From Eleginops maclovinus (Eukaryota; Chordata; Actinopteri; Perciformes; Eleginopidae): a stretch of 64,000 bases of DNA. A model generated the notes under the pieces. It was not told the origin of the DNA. It saw only the letters and a program-made list of their open reading frames with translations, and searched no databases. Below are positions 41,801-47,740 of the stretch, piece after piece; the first letter of the stretch is position 1, and each line of letters starts with the position of its first letter. Where the stretch lies: contig NC_086363.1 of assembly GCF_036324505.1 (NCBI RefSeq), forward strand, positions 3,911,790 to 3,975,789, in the 5' to 3' direction. The position numbers and the translations under genes were made by a program.

Positions 41801-44800
41801 TGAGTGGTCCTTTCATCACCAGAGTAATATATTATTTAAAACATATTGAGCAAACTCACTTAACTGCTCACTACTTCAATCCATCAATCAAAGTCTCTTC
41901 GCTTAATTTACTTCAATTTGATCAAGGGAAGATCTACTATCAACTCTGAATCCTATTGACTTATTGTTTCGAGTACAAGATAGACCAATTAGTTTTGAGA
42001 GCAGAGTAAAAACACACCTCTGAAGAAATGTTTTGGTTAAGATCCATTATCATTATTACTATTATACTATTATCATTATTATAAGGATTAAATCACTCCA
42101 AAATAAAATACTAAATGTCCTTTTACCTAGAGTGCCTTTAATCAATTTAGATTGGCTTCTTTTTTAGTCGCCACATGTTTGCTTTTCCTCATATTTTTTG
42201 AAACTAGATCTGCTTAAAGTCTCCTCAACCCAAGTTCTCAAGATAATCCATAGACTTTGTTGTGAGCAGTTTCATGCAGGTGTGATATCTTTGGTATCCC
42301 CAATCTGGATTTATCAGTAGCTCTTTATGAGATGATTTGTGGGTGAACTGTCCCTTTAAGTAAGTCAATACCCCTTATCTATCTACGACTATATCTACAC
42401 TATTGTCCCTTTTTGTTGGACACATTCACTTATTTGGATTCTGGGACTGGCGCCATTGCATTACATCACCTCCATTATTCCCACATGCAACGGCTGAGGA
42501 TTGGCTTGGCTGTGGTCCAAGCAAAACACACCTTTGAACCGCGATAGAAAATAGAGAAGGTGGATGATGATTCAGACATCTGGAGTTCAAAAAAAAAAAA
42601 AATACAGACTTGTCTTTCTGCAGCTCAGAATAACCAGTTCCACAGAAGCAGACTGATGCGTTCATAATCACGCGAAAGCATTGTGCACTTTGCTCGCTCA
42701 GTGGATGAGTGGTCAATACTCCAAGGTTAGTTAGGGTTCCTACATTAAGGGTGTGGATAATAAATTGCAATGAGTCAGGACAGACGGAGGAGTGAAGCAC
42801 TGACAGATGCTGTGCAAGTGAATCGATCTCAGCTGCTGCGTTATTGTGAACTAGAAATAAACCTCTTTCAGACGACTGTAAGCAACAACTCTCTGCAGCA
42901 GAAGTCTTTTATCAGCAGGAGGAACAGATGATCAATGTTAGACTTTAACTATATGCATCACGTCCTAACGTAGGCAGTGATAAGAGGTACAGGAAACCCA
43001 ATCTAATTACAGATTGTGAAAACAGAAGATAGAGTTCAGTCGTGTTGCTAGGTAAAAATATACAATTTTTGGGCAGATAAAAGTGCACAATAATGGAGTG
43101 TTCTTTGCTCATGAACATAAGATGTTGGTCCCACTGTACAGAGACATATTTTTGTTGCCCTTTGTTAACAAATGTACAGATTATAAACCCCAAAACAGGA
43201 TCAAATGTTCAATCTGACACGCTTTAGACTGCATATGGTGCACAGATTGCAACCGAGATGGCTTTAGACCCGCACAGCATGACATGCAATTAACATGCAG
43301 AGTAAAAAGAGGCCATAATTATTTAAAATAGTACTGAAATATTTTCCTGCAGTGTGTTATACAGTACAGGTTGTTGTGCATGTAAAGAAAATAAGACCTT
43401 TTTGAACATAAAGCATGAAAACAGCGGCTATAGGCAGTCTAATTAAAAGCGGACGCGAGGGGATAAATACGGGCATAGAAACACTTTGACACATGCAAAC
43501 AAATGCTCCACTCCTTCTGATTCGTTTGACCATTTATTGAAGGAAAAACAAGCAAAAATACAATTTATCCAGGTGCAGATAAACTTAAGTGTGATGCCAC
43601 TGATGGTTAAGGATACTGCGGTGGAAAAATGTTGTAGGATTTCATTATAAATCGCTGTCAAAAGAAAGTTTGGCCTCCCAACTCACCCTCTCTCTCTTTC
43701 CATACAAAACCACACTGAGCAGGGGAGTGCAGCCAGGTTAAACAACCAAGCTACTAATAATATGTAAAAAAATACCACATAATTAATAGAAAACACATAA
43801 ACCTTGAATTTGGCTCCTACATATGTCACAGTGGAGGCACAAAATACAAATATGAACCTGAAAATGAGCAAAATATGTCTGCTTTAAATTCACATTTGCA
43901 TATATTTGACTGTGTCCAAAGAAAAGAAATGCACTAAATAGCAGATTCATCCTAAATTGAAGCTCTACTCGTATCCATATATACTGTATTTGTTGACGAT
44001 ATATTCCTTTTTATGATTTACATGTGCAGTTTCTTCTTATTTGTTTCTGTTTTACACACCATGACTGTTGATAAGTCTCAATCAATAACATCACTGTGAG
44101 TAAGACAGACTGAAAAACACATTCAGATTGCACCTGATCAACACATCTCATATCAAGAGGAATACAAATTAACCTGATAACATATGGTTAGTCATTATTG
44201 TTGTGTAAAGATTGCATCTACGTTTCTCCCCTGTGTATCGTTGCCCAGAGGCTGGACGATCAGCACGTCGCATCGCTCAGACATTTAAGGCAGTGTTGAA
44301 TCTGGAAAATCACCTTTCCAAATCAACACATGCTTTCGGCGTGTCTCTGAGCTCATTGTTTAAAGGTCTCCGCCGTCTGGCCTTCATCTCTGATGCACAC
44401 TCATGCAGGAAGAGGATGAAGCGACGTGTGTCTGAGCAGATAGTGCTCAGGGTTTTTTTGGAAAAGGCCTCTGCCCGCCCATGGGAATTTATGGGAAAAT
44501 TCCACAGTAGTTCAGAGTAAGAAAAAAGAAGAAGAACATCAAGTGTTTGTACAACTAATAACATGATGTTATGACAAGCAACAAGCCTGTCATGTGTTCA
44601 ACAGAAAAACAACTGCCTGGTTATTATGATGCGGGTTAAAAAAGAACTTTTGGTACATAAATTACATCACAAGAGAGTTACTGCACTTCCTCAATGAGAC
44701 TATTTGAACATTAATATAACTTTAAACTTGTCATTCACTTCATTTTGCAGCAACTTTTCAAATGATTCATCATTTATCGTCAATACATTTCTCTCAAGAA

Positions 44801-47199
44801 ACTAACAAGTCCTGTCTAAAACCATCGCCCATTATATTGGGATAGGTGGCAGTGGCTCAGTCTGTAGGGACTTGGTCTTTGAACCAAAAGGGATGCTGGT
44901 TCACATCCCAATCGGACCACTGTGGACTGGTAGCTGCCCATTGCTCCTAGTACTAGGATGGGTTAAACGCAGAGGTCCAATTTCGCTCTATTGAATGCAT
45001 GTGAGACAAAATAAAGAAGTTTCCATCCTTCAGCTCTTCTTCCCGTTATATTAATCAGCCAATTATCTGCCCGATTAATCGATTAGTGTGTCAAATCTGT
45101 CATTTATGTTTACTTACAGTCATAACGACACATTTTATGTTTATTAGAGAGAGAAACCTCTTATTAATGACTTCACAAATGATATAGAATCACAACCTGG
45201 CAACCCCAGCTTCTTCTAATGATCCATTAGTGCAATTTAGATTGACTTTAAGATATCGGCAATTAATTACATCTTATAAACTGTGTATAAAGAGTTATAT
45301 TTCAATGTAAAGCGGGTCTAAATTATAGCCACTGTCATGGTCTTTAACAAAAGCACTACAGATCATTCACTTTCGAATAAAATGTAGCTGGACTACAATG
45401 CACACATCTATTTTTACCTCCAAATCACATAAAACAGGCTCAATGGGAACTTCTCTGCCAGTTTTCTGAATGCTTTCTTCTACTATGTTCTTTCATTTGT
45501 ACACGCTGCACTTCTACAGCGTATTATTACTCATTGCTGTCCTTGTCGAAAACATGCTCCAAAGCTTTTAGAAATGAAATCAAAAGGATTCAGCTCTTCA
45601 TTCCTGCTTGTCTTTAGGATAAAGGTCTTCTCAGGTGATACTTTTAAATCACCATGCTATCTAAGGCTAATAAAGTAGGCCCCTCAAAGTTGGATGAATA
45701 CTTGTTTTGTCCTCGAAACTTATATTCTGGTATTTTGCTGCTCTGTTTTCCTTTGAAAGGCTCTGTGGTTCTCAGGAACAGCTGCAGGAATCTGGGCTAT
45801 GTCGTTTGATATGTGCAATATCTGATGAACAGATCCTCCTCATCCCAAATATGGGAGTGAAATGCAAACACTGGCTCTTCAACACACCCTGTGCATTACA
45901 GCTGCTTCTTATTTGACCACAAACCCTGACTTTTTGTTCAACTGAACGTTTCCACTCGGATTATGAGCCAGCTTCTGCACATACAACACTAGTAAGATGG
46001 GGAAAGTGCTTTCAGGGTTCAGGCTAGAGTCCCGCTCGTAGATTTCCAGTGGAAAGTCCAGCCTCATGGTTTCCCCCATGATGACAGTCTGGCACAATAC
46101 AGGAGGCACACAATGGAAGGGAGGAAACTATGCATGGGGGGGGGGGGGGGGGTATAACAATCAAACCCCTACATTTATGGAGCAAATGAAACAAACCCCA
46201 ATGATGCCCTCCTGCTCAATGACTTCCAGCTTTGTTTTGTACAGTGGGGAAATAACTGAGCATGCAGCCTCAAGCCCTGACATGCAAAGCAGTGTTGTGT
46301 TCAAGGAGCAAACAGCAACCTGTCCTGCAGGCAAACAGCTTCCAAGGGGAAGGTGACCTTTGACCCCTGATACTAGCATTCCTGTGACATGCCATCATGA
46401 AGTAATGGCACTTCTGGGGTGACTGGGTATTGATCATTTAGTTTAATCATTACAATGGGGAGCAAAGATTACATTCCTGTGGATCAACAAGGCCACCGAT
46501 ACTTACCCACAGCCACTCCGCAGACACTATGCATCACAAGAATGTAAGCAATAACTTGTTTTTATTCAACTCTAGTATAGCCATTTCTGCACAACCCTCT
46601 GAATATTTTGCATGTGTACATAAGCTCTCTTTATATCTGCACATCTTAACACTTGTCATATCTTTCAGTACAGCGCATACTGTATGATTTGTAAACTTGG
46701 CAGTAAACCTATTTCTGATTTCTGATTATAAAGCAGCCTTCAGGAGCAGTTTGGGAAGTGTGTTTCGGGTTGGATGTTACTTTGACTCACCTGCATTGTA
46801 GAAGCTGTCCAGCACCGTGGTCTCCCCAAAGTCCAGCTTCCCAAAGTTCACAGTCTCCAGCTTGCTGCCCGACGTCTCGCAGGCGTCCTTCAGGCACTGC
46901 AGCGCCATGCTCTCCGCGTTATTCTGCTGGCTCGCCTCTCCGTTCACCACATAGGCCACCGTCACCGGCCTGCTTTTGCATGACTTCCCGGTGGACAGCA
47001 AGCCCCCTCCTTCCATCGGGTTGCTGCATGGGGTCGGGCTGAGACCCCCGCTTGTGACCACAGAGTCCTGCCAGAAAGTCCCAGCTGCGGGGATCCCTCC
47101 ACCTCCTCCACCTCCACTGCTTTCCCCACCGTGGCTCTCTCTGCAAACTCCGAAGCAGGGCACCGGTAGGGATATCCCGTCCTGGTCTATACTCATCAT
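879..47199 (-). CDS. map3k5: map3k5 (ASK1), MAP kinase kinase kinase 5, 5' part: exons 1-18, gene continues off the left edge
   Basis: This cytosolic Ser/Thr kinase activates the MKK4/7-JNK and MKK3/6-p38 pathways under oxidative and ER stress, and reduced thioredoxin holds it inactive. Joining 18 minus-strand exons gives an uninterrupted frame of about 827 codons (numbered from ATG 47196): thioredoxin-binding region to about 260, central TPR/PH-like region to about 655, then the kinase domain. Visible kinase residues are the GKGTFG P-loop (674-679), catalytic Lys696 (AIKEIPERD), HRD (788-790), DFG (809-811) and the ETFT activation loop. All introns are GT-AG and every phase agrees. Identity with remembered human MAP3K5 is very high and clearly better than with MAP3K15, for example in EIICQKNT and [10 protein letters not shown]. 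The kinase C-lobe and C-terminal coiled coil are outside the window. The gene spans more than 46 kb, with intron 1 alone about 15.5 kb. Confidence 0.97.
985..2252 (-). other. map3k5 introns 17 and 16
   Basis: Noncoding stretches 985-1772 and 1910-2252 on either side of exon 17. I see no gene or well-defined repeat in them. Confidence 0.8.
1773..1909 (-). CDS. map3k5: map3k5 exon 17: kinase HRD region
   Basis: Residues 747-792: (G)[16 protein letters not shown], then [16 protein letters not shown]. Asp790 in HRD is the catalytic base. The acceptor is GTCCAG|GG and the donor CAAG|GTGAAC. Confidence 0.97.
2253..2380 (-). CDS. map3k5: map3k5 exon 16: kinase N-lobe
   Basis: Residues 704-746 plus one base: (R)[17 protein letters not shown], then [10 protein letters not shown], with the helix-C Glu in HEEIALH and the hinge at MEQVPGG. 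The acceptor is AATCCAG|G and the donor CGGAG|GTGAGG. Confidence 0.97.
2507..3114. repeat. Direct duplication copy A (intron 15)
   Basis: This ~608-bp segment is about 98% identical by eye to 5603-6213, in the same orientation. The shared unit is more than a transposon: it includes about 140 bp of AT-rich sequence before the SINE, the SINE itself and about 130 bp after it. Differences seen include single substitutions and a 2-bp indel just after the SINE (TTGACTTATCATT here, TTGACGTCATT in copy B). Confidence 0.93.
2650..2983 (+). mobile_element. tRNA-derived SINE, copy 1
   Basis: The head carries a tRNA-like A box (TGGCTCAGTCAGTTGG, 2659-2674) and B box (GGTTCAAGTCC, 2703-2713), the RNA polymerase III internal promoter. 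A conserved body follows (GAGCAAGGCACCGGACA, then CTAGGATGGGTTAAATGCAG) with a 3' end AATAAAGAGGGTTTC. Similar bodies recur at 5.75, 18.55 and 44.85 kb. The family resembles teleost V/HE1-type SINEs, but I cannot assign the name from sequence alone. Confidence 0.85.
3115..5215 (-). other. Remainder of map3k5 intron 15
   Basis: Noncoding AT-rich intron between duplication copy A and exon 15. I see no further recognisable element. Confidence 0.75.
5216..5349 (-). CDS. map3k5: map3k5 exon 15: kinase P-loop and catalytic lysine
   Basis: Residues 660-703 plus two bases: [17 protein letters not shown], then the [13 protein letters not shown] glycine loop and [10 protein letters not shown] with the ATP-binding Lys696. 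The acceptor is CTCCACAG|TAC and the donor AGCAG|GTGAGG. At 134 bp it is not a multiple of three, so losing it would shift the frame. Two nearly identical ~600-bp direct repeats lie on either side, in introns 14 and 15. Confidence 0.97.
5603..6213. repeat. Direct duplication copy B (intron 14)
   Basis: Second copy of the ~600-bp unit at 2507-3114, in the same orientation and about 3.1 kb away. Exon 15 lies between the two copies. Confidence 0.93.
5746..6079 (+). mobile_element. tRNA-derived SINE, copy 2
   Basis: Same SINE as at 2650, carried inside duplication copy B, with the same A and B boxes and 3' tail. It differs at a handful of positions, for example ACATCTCC for ACACCTCC and a few others. 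Confidence 0.85.
6214..7485 (-). other. Remainder of map3k5 intron 14
   Basis: AT-rich intron between duplication copy B and exon 14, with no gene or clear repeat seen. Confidence 0.75.
7486..7567 (-). CDS. map3k5: map3k5 exon 14
   Basis: Residues 632-659: (R)[15 protein letters not shown], then [11 protein letters not shown]. The acceptor is CTTTATAG|A and the donor GAG|GTAAAA. It is the acidic linker just before the kinase domain; human has EEGDCESDLLE here. Confidence 0.93.
7890..8031 (+). repeat. LINE- or SINE-like 3' tail
   Basis: This stretch runs from TATCTTATGTGCACC through GGGATATAAGATTTTCATTG to CAATAAAACC, followed by a short tandem tail (CTTGAAACCTTGAA). A conserved 3' end closing in short tandem units is typical of L2/Rex-type LINE tails in fish. 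No reverse transcriptase sequence is present upstream, so it is a truncated copy or a SINE using such a tail. Confidence 0.5.
8032..9584 (-). other. Remainder of map3k5 intron 13
   Basis: Noncoding, AT-rich, with no recognised features. Confidence 0.75.
9585..9680 (-). CDS. map3k5: map3k5 exon 13
   Basis: Residues 600-631 plus two bases: (S)[16 protein letters not shown], then [12 protein letters not shown]. The acceptor is CAACAG|C and the donor AAAAG|GTCTGT, a weak donor. It completes most of the PH-like domain. Confidence 0.94.
10599..10737 (+). repeat. MITE-like dispersed repeat, truncated copy a (intron 12)
   Basis: Starts AAAGAGGACATATTATGCTA, continues with TTCAGGTTTCATATC, ATGCTTTATTGTTCAAAAA and CCCATACAG. 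This terminal segment also forms the reverse-complement end of the copy at 27.8-28.2 kb (..GAGCAGAATATGTCCTCTTT). The internal part is missing. Confidence 0.65.
11222..11274 (-). CDS. map3k5: map3k5 exon 12
   Basis: A 53-bp exon for [17 protein letters not shown] plus two bases (residues 583-599). The acceptor is CTGCAG|CAC and the donor GTCAG|GTCAGT. It is part of the PH-like domain, and the human match [16 protein letters not shown] is almost exact. Confidence 0.95.
12083..12190 (-). CDS. map3k5: map3k5 exon 11
   Basis: Residues 547-582: [18 protein letters not shown], then [13 protein letters not shown]. The 36 codons are flanked by CTGCAG|GTG and ATG|GTGAGT. It enters the PH-like domain before the kinase. 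Confidence 0.95.
12335..12488 (-). CDS. map3k5: map3k5 exon 10
   Basis: Residues 495-546: (W)[17 protein letters not shown], then [18 protein letters not shown] and VRFP. The acceptor is CTCAG|G and the donor CCT|GTAAGT. No M or stop bounds it, so it is not obvious as a free ORF. Confidence 0.95.
13488..13647 (-). CDS. map3k5: map3k5 exon 9
   Basis: Residues 442-494 plus two bases: (G)[17 protein letters not shown], then [16 protein letters not shown]. The acceptor is TGTTCCAG|GA and the donor ATCTG|GTGAGA. Confidence 0.96.
14678..14790 (-). CDS. map3k5: map3k5 exon 8
   Basis: Residues 404-441 plus one base: (W)[14 protein letters not shown], then [15 protein letters not shown]. The acceptor is TTCTCCCAG|G and the donor GTGG|GTGAGT. 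It reads through to exon 9 in the correct phase. Confidence 0.96.
15769..15939 (-). CDS. map3k5: map3k5 exon 7
   Basis: Residues 347-403 plus two bases: [16 protein letters not shown], then [17 protein letters not shown] and SRDSGTQ. The acceptor is TTTGTAG|G and the donor CAATG|GTGAGA. It encodes TPR-type helices of the central regulatory region. Confidence 0.95.
16014..16331 (+). repeat. MITE-like dispersed repeat, copy b (intron 6)
   Basis: Begins TTTCAGGTCCTTACTTG, then ATGCTTTAATGTTCAAAAAG, CCCGCCCCTTAGC, AACACATTGTG-type core (here CAATGTGTTGAGCGCTAG), GTCTAATGGAGGCG, and ends AAAGGGCCTCTTT. It is the near-full-length form of the family also seen at 19.89, 27.8 and 33.18 kb. No coding capacity, so it is non-autonomous. 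Confidence 0.7.
16791..16823. repeat. GT-rich microsatellite
   Basis: Alternating TG with regular GC interruptions (TGTGCG units), about 33 bp. Confidence 0.85.
16832..18540 (-). other. Inner part of map3k5 intron 6
   Basis: Unique-looking noncoding sequence between the GT microsatellite and SINE copy 3, with no gene seen. Confidence 0.7.
18552..18812 (+). mobile_element. tRNA-derived SINE, copy 3 (intron 6)
   Basis: The degraded tRNA-like head retains a recognisable B box (AGTTCAAGTCCCC at about 18607). The body includes CCCTGAGCAAGACACTGG, GCTCCCCGGGCGCC and CTAGGATGGGTCAAATGCAG. It ends with a tandem tail (ATCTTTCATCTTTCATCTT). It is related to copies 1 and 2 in the body but has a different 3' end, so it is a related subfamily or an older copy. 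Confidence 0.8.
19888..20084 (-). repeat. MITE-like dispersed repeat, copy c, next to exon 6
   Basis: The unit CAACACATTGTACGTGATAG, GGGGCGGGACATCTG, CAGACTGGGCTCTGG, AAAGAGGTGCTGCAGC, AACATTAAAGCATGGAG is shared with the copies at 27.9 and 33.2 kb. It stops about 13 nt from the exon 6 donor. It is on the reverse strand relative to copy b. Confidence 0.75.
20098..20204 (-). CDS. map3k5: map3k5 exon 6
   Basis: Residues 312-346 plus two bases: [18 protein letters not shown] then [11 protein letters not shown]. The acceptor is TCTTCCAG|GAT and the donor AACAG|GTAAGC. A MITE-like repeat begins only about 13 nt into the following intron. Confidence 0.96.
20205..21669 (-). other. map3k5 intron 5
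   Basis: Noncoding, with no clear repeats or RNA genes seen. Confidence 0.75.
21670..21838 (-). CDS. map3k5: map3k5 exon 5
   Basis: The exon completes the split codon 255 and encodes residues 256-311: [18 protein letters not shown] to [11 protein letters not shown]. The acceptor has a pyrimidine tract (TTTTTCTCACAG) and the donor is CAG|GTACAC. It belongs to the start of the helical TPR-rich central regulatory region. Confidence 0.96.
21839..23565 (-). other. map3k5 intron 4, upstream of the Tc1 relic
   Basis: Noncoding, AT-rich. Sequence 24070-24859, the rest of this intron, is also featureless. Confidence 0.7.
23566..24069 (-). mobile_element. Degraded, internally deleted Tc1/mariner element (intron 4)
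   Basis: Inverted ends lie at about 23567-23596 (CACTGCCTGGCCAAAGAAAAGG) and 24044-24068 (reverse complement CTGCCCCGGCCAAAGAAAAGG), both next to TA dinucleotides. The minus strand reads parts of a Tc1-type transposase C-terminus, such as [18 protein letters not shown]. The reading frame is broken and the element is only about 500 bp against about 1.3-1.6 kb for a full Tc1, so it is dead. Confidence 0.85.
24860..25053 (-). CDS. map3k5: map3k5 exon 4
   Basis: Residues 191-254 plus two bases, from [18 protein letters not shown] to [12 protein letters not shown]. The GPIC motif contains the Cys equivalent to human Cys250 (here residue 236), the residue classically tied to thioredoxin binding. 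The acceptor is TTCCACAG|ACT. The phase-consistent donor is CCA|GTACGT. A stronger-looking GTAAGA lies 4 nt further on but would break the frame. Confidence 0.93.
25054..27799 (-). other. map3k5 intron 3, first part
   Basis: Noncoding apart from the GA repeat listed; no genes seen. The remainder 28227-28743 also lacks features. Confidence 0.7.
26031..26060. repeat. GA microsatellite
   Basis: Purine run of GA repeats, about 30 bp, with one AAA interruption, in intron 3. Confidence 0.9.
27800..28226 (-). repeat. MITE-like dispersed repeat, copy d, near full length (intron 3)
   Basis: Longest copy of the family. It includes TCCTGTAGTGTGTTAAAGG, CCTCCATTGGACTCCTCTG, TAATGACATCACAATG, CAACACATTGTACATGATAG, GGGGCGGGACATCTC, AGACTGGGCTCTGG, GAGGTGCTGCAGCACAGG, GAACATTAAAGCATGGAG, ATATGAACCTGGAAATGAGC, and ends ATATGTCCTCTTT. 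The terminal sequence matches the start of copy a in reverse. Non-coding. Confidence 0.8.
28744..28767 (-). CDS. map3k5: map3k5 exon 3, a 24-nt microexon
   Basis: These 24 nt encode EIICQKNT (residues 183-190). They lie between acceptor CTCCTGGA-side AG (..CCAG|GAG) and donor ACT|GTGAGT. It is phase 0 at both ends, so skipping it would stay in frame. The peptide matches the human segment EIICQKNT exactly and includes the Cys equivalent to human Cys200, a residue in the thioredoxin-binding region. It is too short for open-reading-frame searches and was found by reading across the gap between exons 2 and 4. Confidence 0.93.
28768..31119 (-). other. map3k5 intron 2
   Basis: About 2.35 kb of AT-rich noncoding sequence without a recognised element. 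Confidence 0.75.
31120..31259 (-). CDS. map3k5: map3k5 exon 2
   Basis: Residues 136-182, starting (D)[14 protein letters not shown] and ending NSDSLQSLQ. The acceptor is CATCAG|AC and the donor CTGCAG|GTACAG. It encodes part of the thioredoxin-binding domain. Its 140 bp complete the split Asp codon from exon 1 and end in phase 0. Confidence 0.96.
31480..31615 (-). repeat. MITE-like dispersed repeat, fragment e (intron 1)
   Basis: Fragment CTCCTGTAGTGTGTTATG, TTTTTGTGCAGGTAAA, CTCCATTGGACTCC and GTGACATCATCATGTAACAC, corresponding to the left part of copy d. Confidence 0.6.
32812..32850. repeat. Purine-rich GAGAGG repeat
   Basis: Imperfect GGAGA/GAGGA tandem of about 39 bp. It creates spurious Ser/Leu/Pro ORFs on the other strand. 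Confidence 0.8.
33181..33378 (-). repeat. MITE-like dispersed repeat, half copy f (intron 1)
   Basis: Contains AACCAATCAGAGCAGACTGG, AAAGAGGTGCTGCAGC, GAGCTTTTTGCACATTAAAG, ATATGAACCTGAATGTGAG and CCCTTTAAT. This is the right half of copy d. Confidence 0.7.
34810..35010. repeat. TTAGCATG-rich teleost dispersed repeat, copy 1
   Basis: Dense TTAGCAT motifs (for example ATTAGCATGTTAGC) with AAGATGGTGAAAATGG and a closing CACTAGCATGACCCTGGACTC segment. The same layout occurs at 39.1-39.4 kb and is familiar from many fish genomes. Noncoding. Confidence 0.6.
36630..36700. repeat. ATTAATTGA-type repeat fragment
   Basis: Contains CATCAATTAATTGACTTATTG, a degraded relative of the ATTAATCGATTAGTCGA repeat near 51.0-51.3 kb. 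Confidence 0.35.
38826..38865. repeat. (AC)n microsatellite, 40 bp
   Basis: Uninterrupted CA repeat of about 20 units in intron 1. Confidence 0.95.
39060..39380. repeat. TTAGCATG-rich teleost dispersed repeat, copy 2
   Basis: Longer copy: it includes TTTGACTAAATACCTGTAAG, ACTAATGCAGCTCTACTTTG, TTGAGTGCAAAGTAGCATG, then ATTAGCATGCTAACAC and ACATGTTAGCATTGTCAC. Noncoding. Confidence 0.65.
43340..43886 (-). repeat. Split or nested MITE-like repeat, copy g (intron 1)
   Basis: Left pieces TTTTCCTGCAGTGTGTTATAC, GTTGTGCATGTAAAG and TTTTTGAACATAAAGCATG lie at about 43340-43425. The family's end, ATATGAACCTGAAAATGAGC then AAAATATGTCTGCTTTAA, appears at 43848-43886. About 420 bp of unrelated sequence separates them, which suggests an insertion inside an old copy. 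Confidence 0.45.
44845..45046 (+). mobile_element. tRNA-derived SINE, copy 4 (intron 1)
   Basis: A box GTGGCTCAGTCTGTAGG and degraded B box GGTTCACATCC, followed by the body CTAGTACTAGGATGGG and TTAAACGCAGAGG, and end AATAAAGAAGTTTCCATCC. Shorter and more diverged than copies 1 and 2, to which it is clearly related at the 3' end. Confidence 0.8.
45050..45140. repeat. ATTAATCGATTAG-type repeat fragment
   Basis: The motif GATTAATCGATTAGTGTGTC directly follows SINE copy 4. It is related to the repeat at 51.0-51.3 kb. Confidence 0.45.
46136..46152. repeat. Poly(G) tract, 17 bp
   Basis: Uninterrupted run of 17 G on the plus strand (C on the map3k5 sense strand) in intron 1. It is prone to length error in sequencing. 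Confidence 0.9.
46563..46735 (+). repeat. Possible LINE- or SINE-like 3' tail
   Basis: The segment ends with tandem TTTCTGATTTCTGATTA after GGCAGTAAACC. This recalls LINE-tail style ends, but no core was recognised. Confidence 0.3.
46791..47199 (-). CDS. map3k5: map3k5 exon 1 (N-terminus)
   Basis: The exon encodes residues 1-135 plus one base, ending [13 protein letters not shown], with donor GCAG|GTGAGT. Two adjacent ATGs lie at 47199 and 47196. I prefer 47196 because [13 protein letters not shown] aligns with the human start (MSTEADEGITFSVP). The frame is also open upstream to another ATG at 47340, which would add about 48 residues with no counterpart I know. A Ser/Gly-rich low-complexity stretch with seven glycines precedes the conserved VTVAYVVN core; the human protein also has a low-complexity, Gly/Ser-rich N-terminus. 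Confidence 0.93.
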
Positions 47200-47740
47200 G
47201 TTTAAAGGGTCACTCACTGACTTAAAGTGTGGGTTGTGATGAGCGGCTTTTCCAAGCAGTCCTCCATGGAGAGCCAGCGTTACGCACGGCGGTGACCCGT
47301 GTAGCCACTGCACAGGCACGACGTGCAAACCGTCCTTCAATACAGCGAAACACGGTTAGAGGTGCAGCTGCACATCATGCTGCATGTTTACTGACGATTG
47401 CACGCCTAAAATAAAGCCCCGGATAATGCTGTTTGCTCGAAGCTTGGCAGAAGTCACGACACTATGCCGAGGAGGGAAATACAGCAAATCCGTGCATTCC
47501 TTCAACAACAAATCCTCATACTTCCCGAAGTTGAGCAACAGAAGAAGTTAAGCGCAGTTTAAAGGCTCGCAGCGGCGTGCCACTTCTCTGTAAAGAAAGT
47601 TGACTGCACACTCACAGAGCCTGCTTTCATGTGCAGGCAGACCCTGCCCAGTTTCCACTGTTATCTCCCTCGCTCACGCACTGGGCGGAGAGACAGCGCA
47701 CAGCCTGCTGGAGCTGGGCGGGGACACCATGTCCATATGA
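46800..47740. promoter_or_regulatory. map3k5: CpG-rich map3k5 promoter / exon 1 region
   Basis: CpG dinucleotides are frequent here and scarce in the surrounding AT-rich sequence, which suggests a CpG-island promoter. Two GC boxes (GGGCGG) lie at 47683-47688 and 47716-47723, roughly 490-530 bp upstream of the initiator ATG on the minus strand. I see no convincing TATA box, as is usual for such promoters. The exact start site is not visible. Confidence 0.6.

Larger units (their letters stand above)
31616..46562 (-). other. Bulk of map3k5 intron 1
   Basis: About 15 kb intron. Apart from the repeats listed separately I see no exon, RNA gene or intact transposon. Candidate intronic regulatory sequence cannot be identified without comparison to other fish. 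Confidence 0.7.

Noticed and set aside
46758..47239. Plus-strand and other-frame ORFs over map3k5 exon 1
   Set aside because: They are shadows of the conserved minus-strand coding exon.
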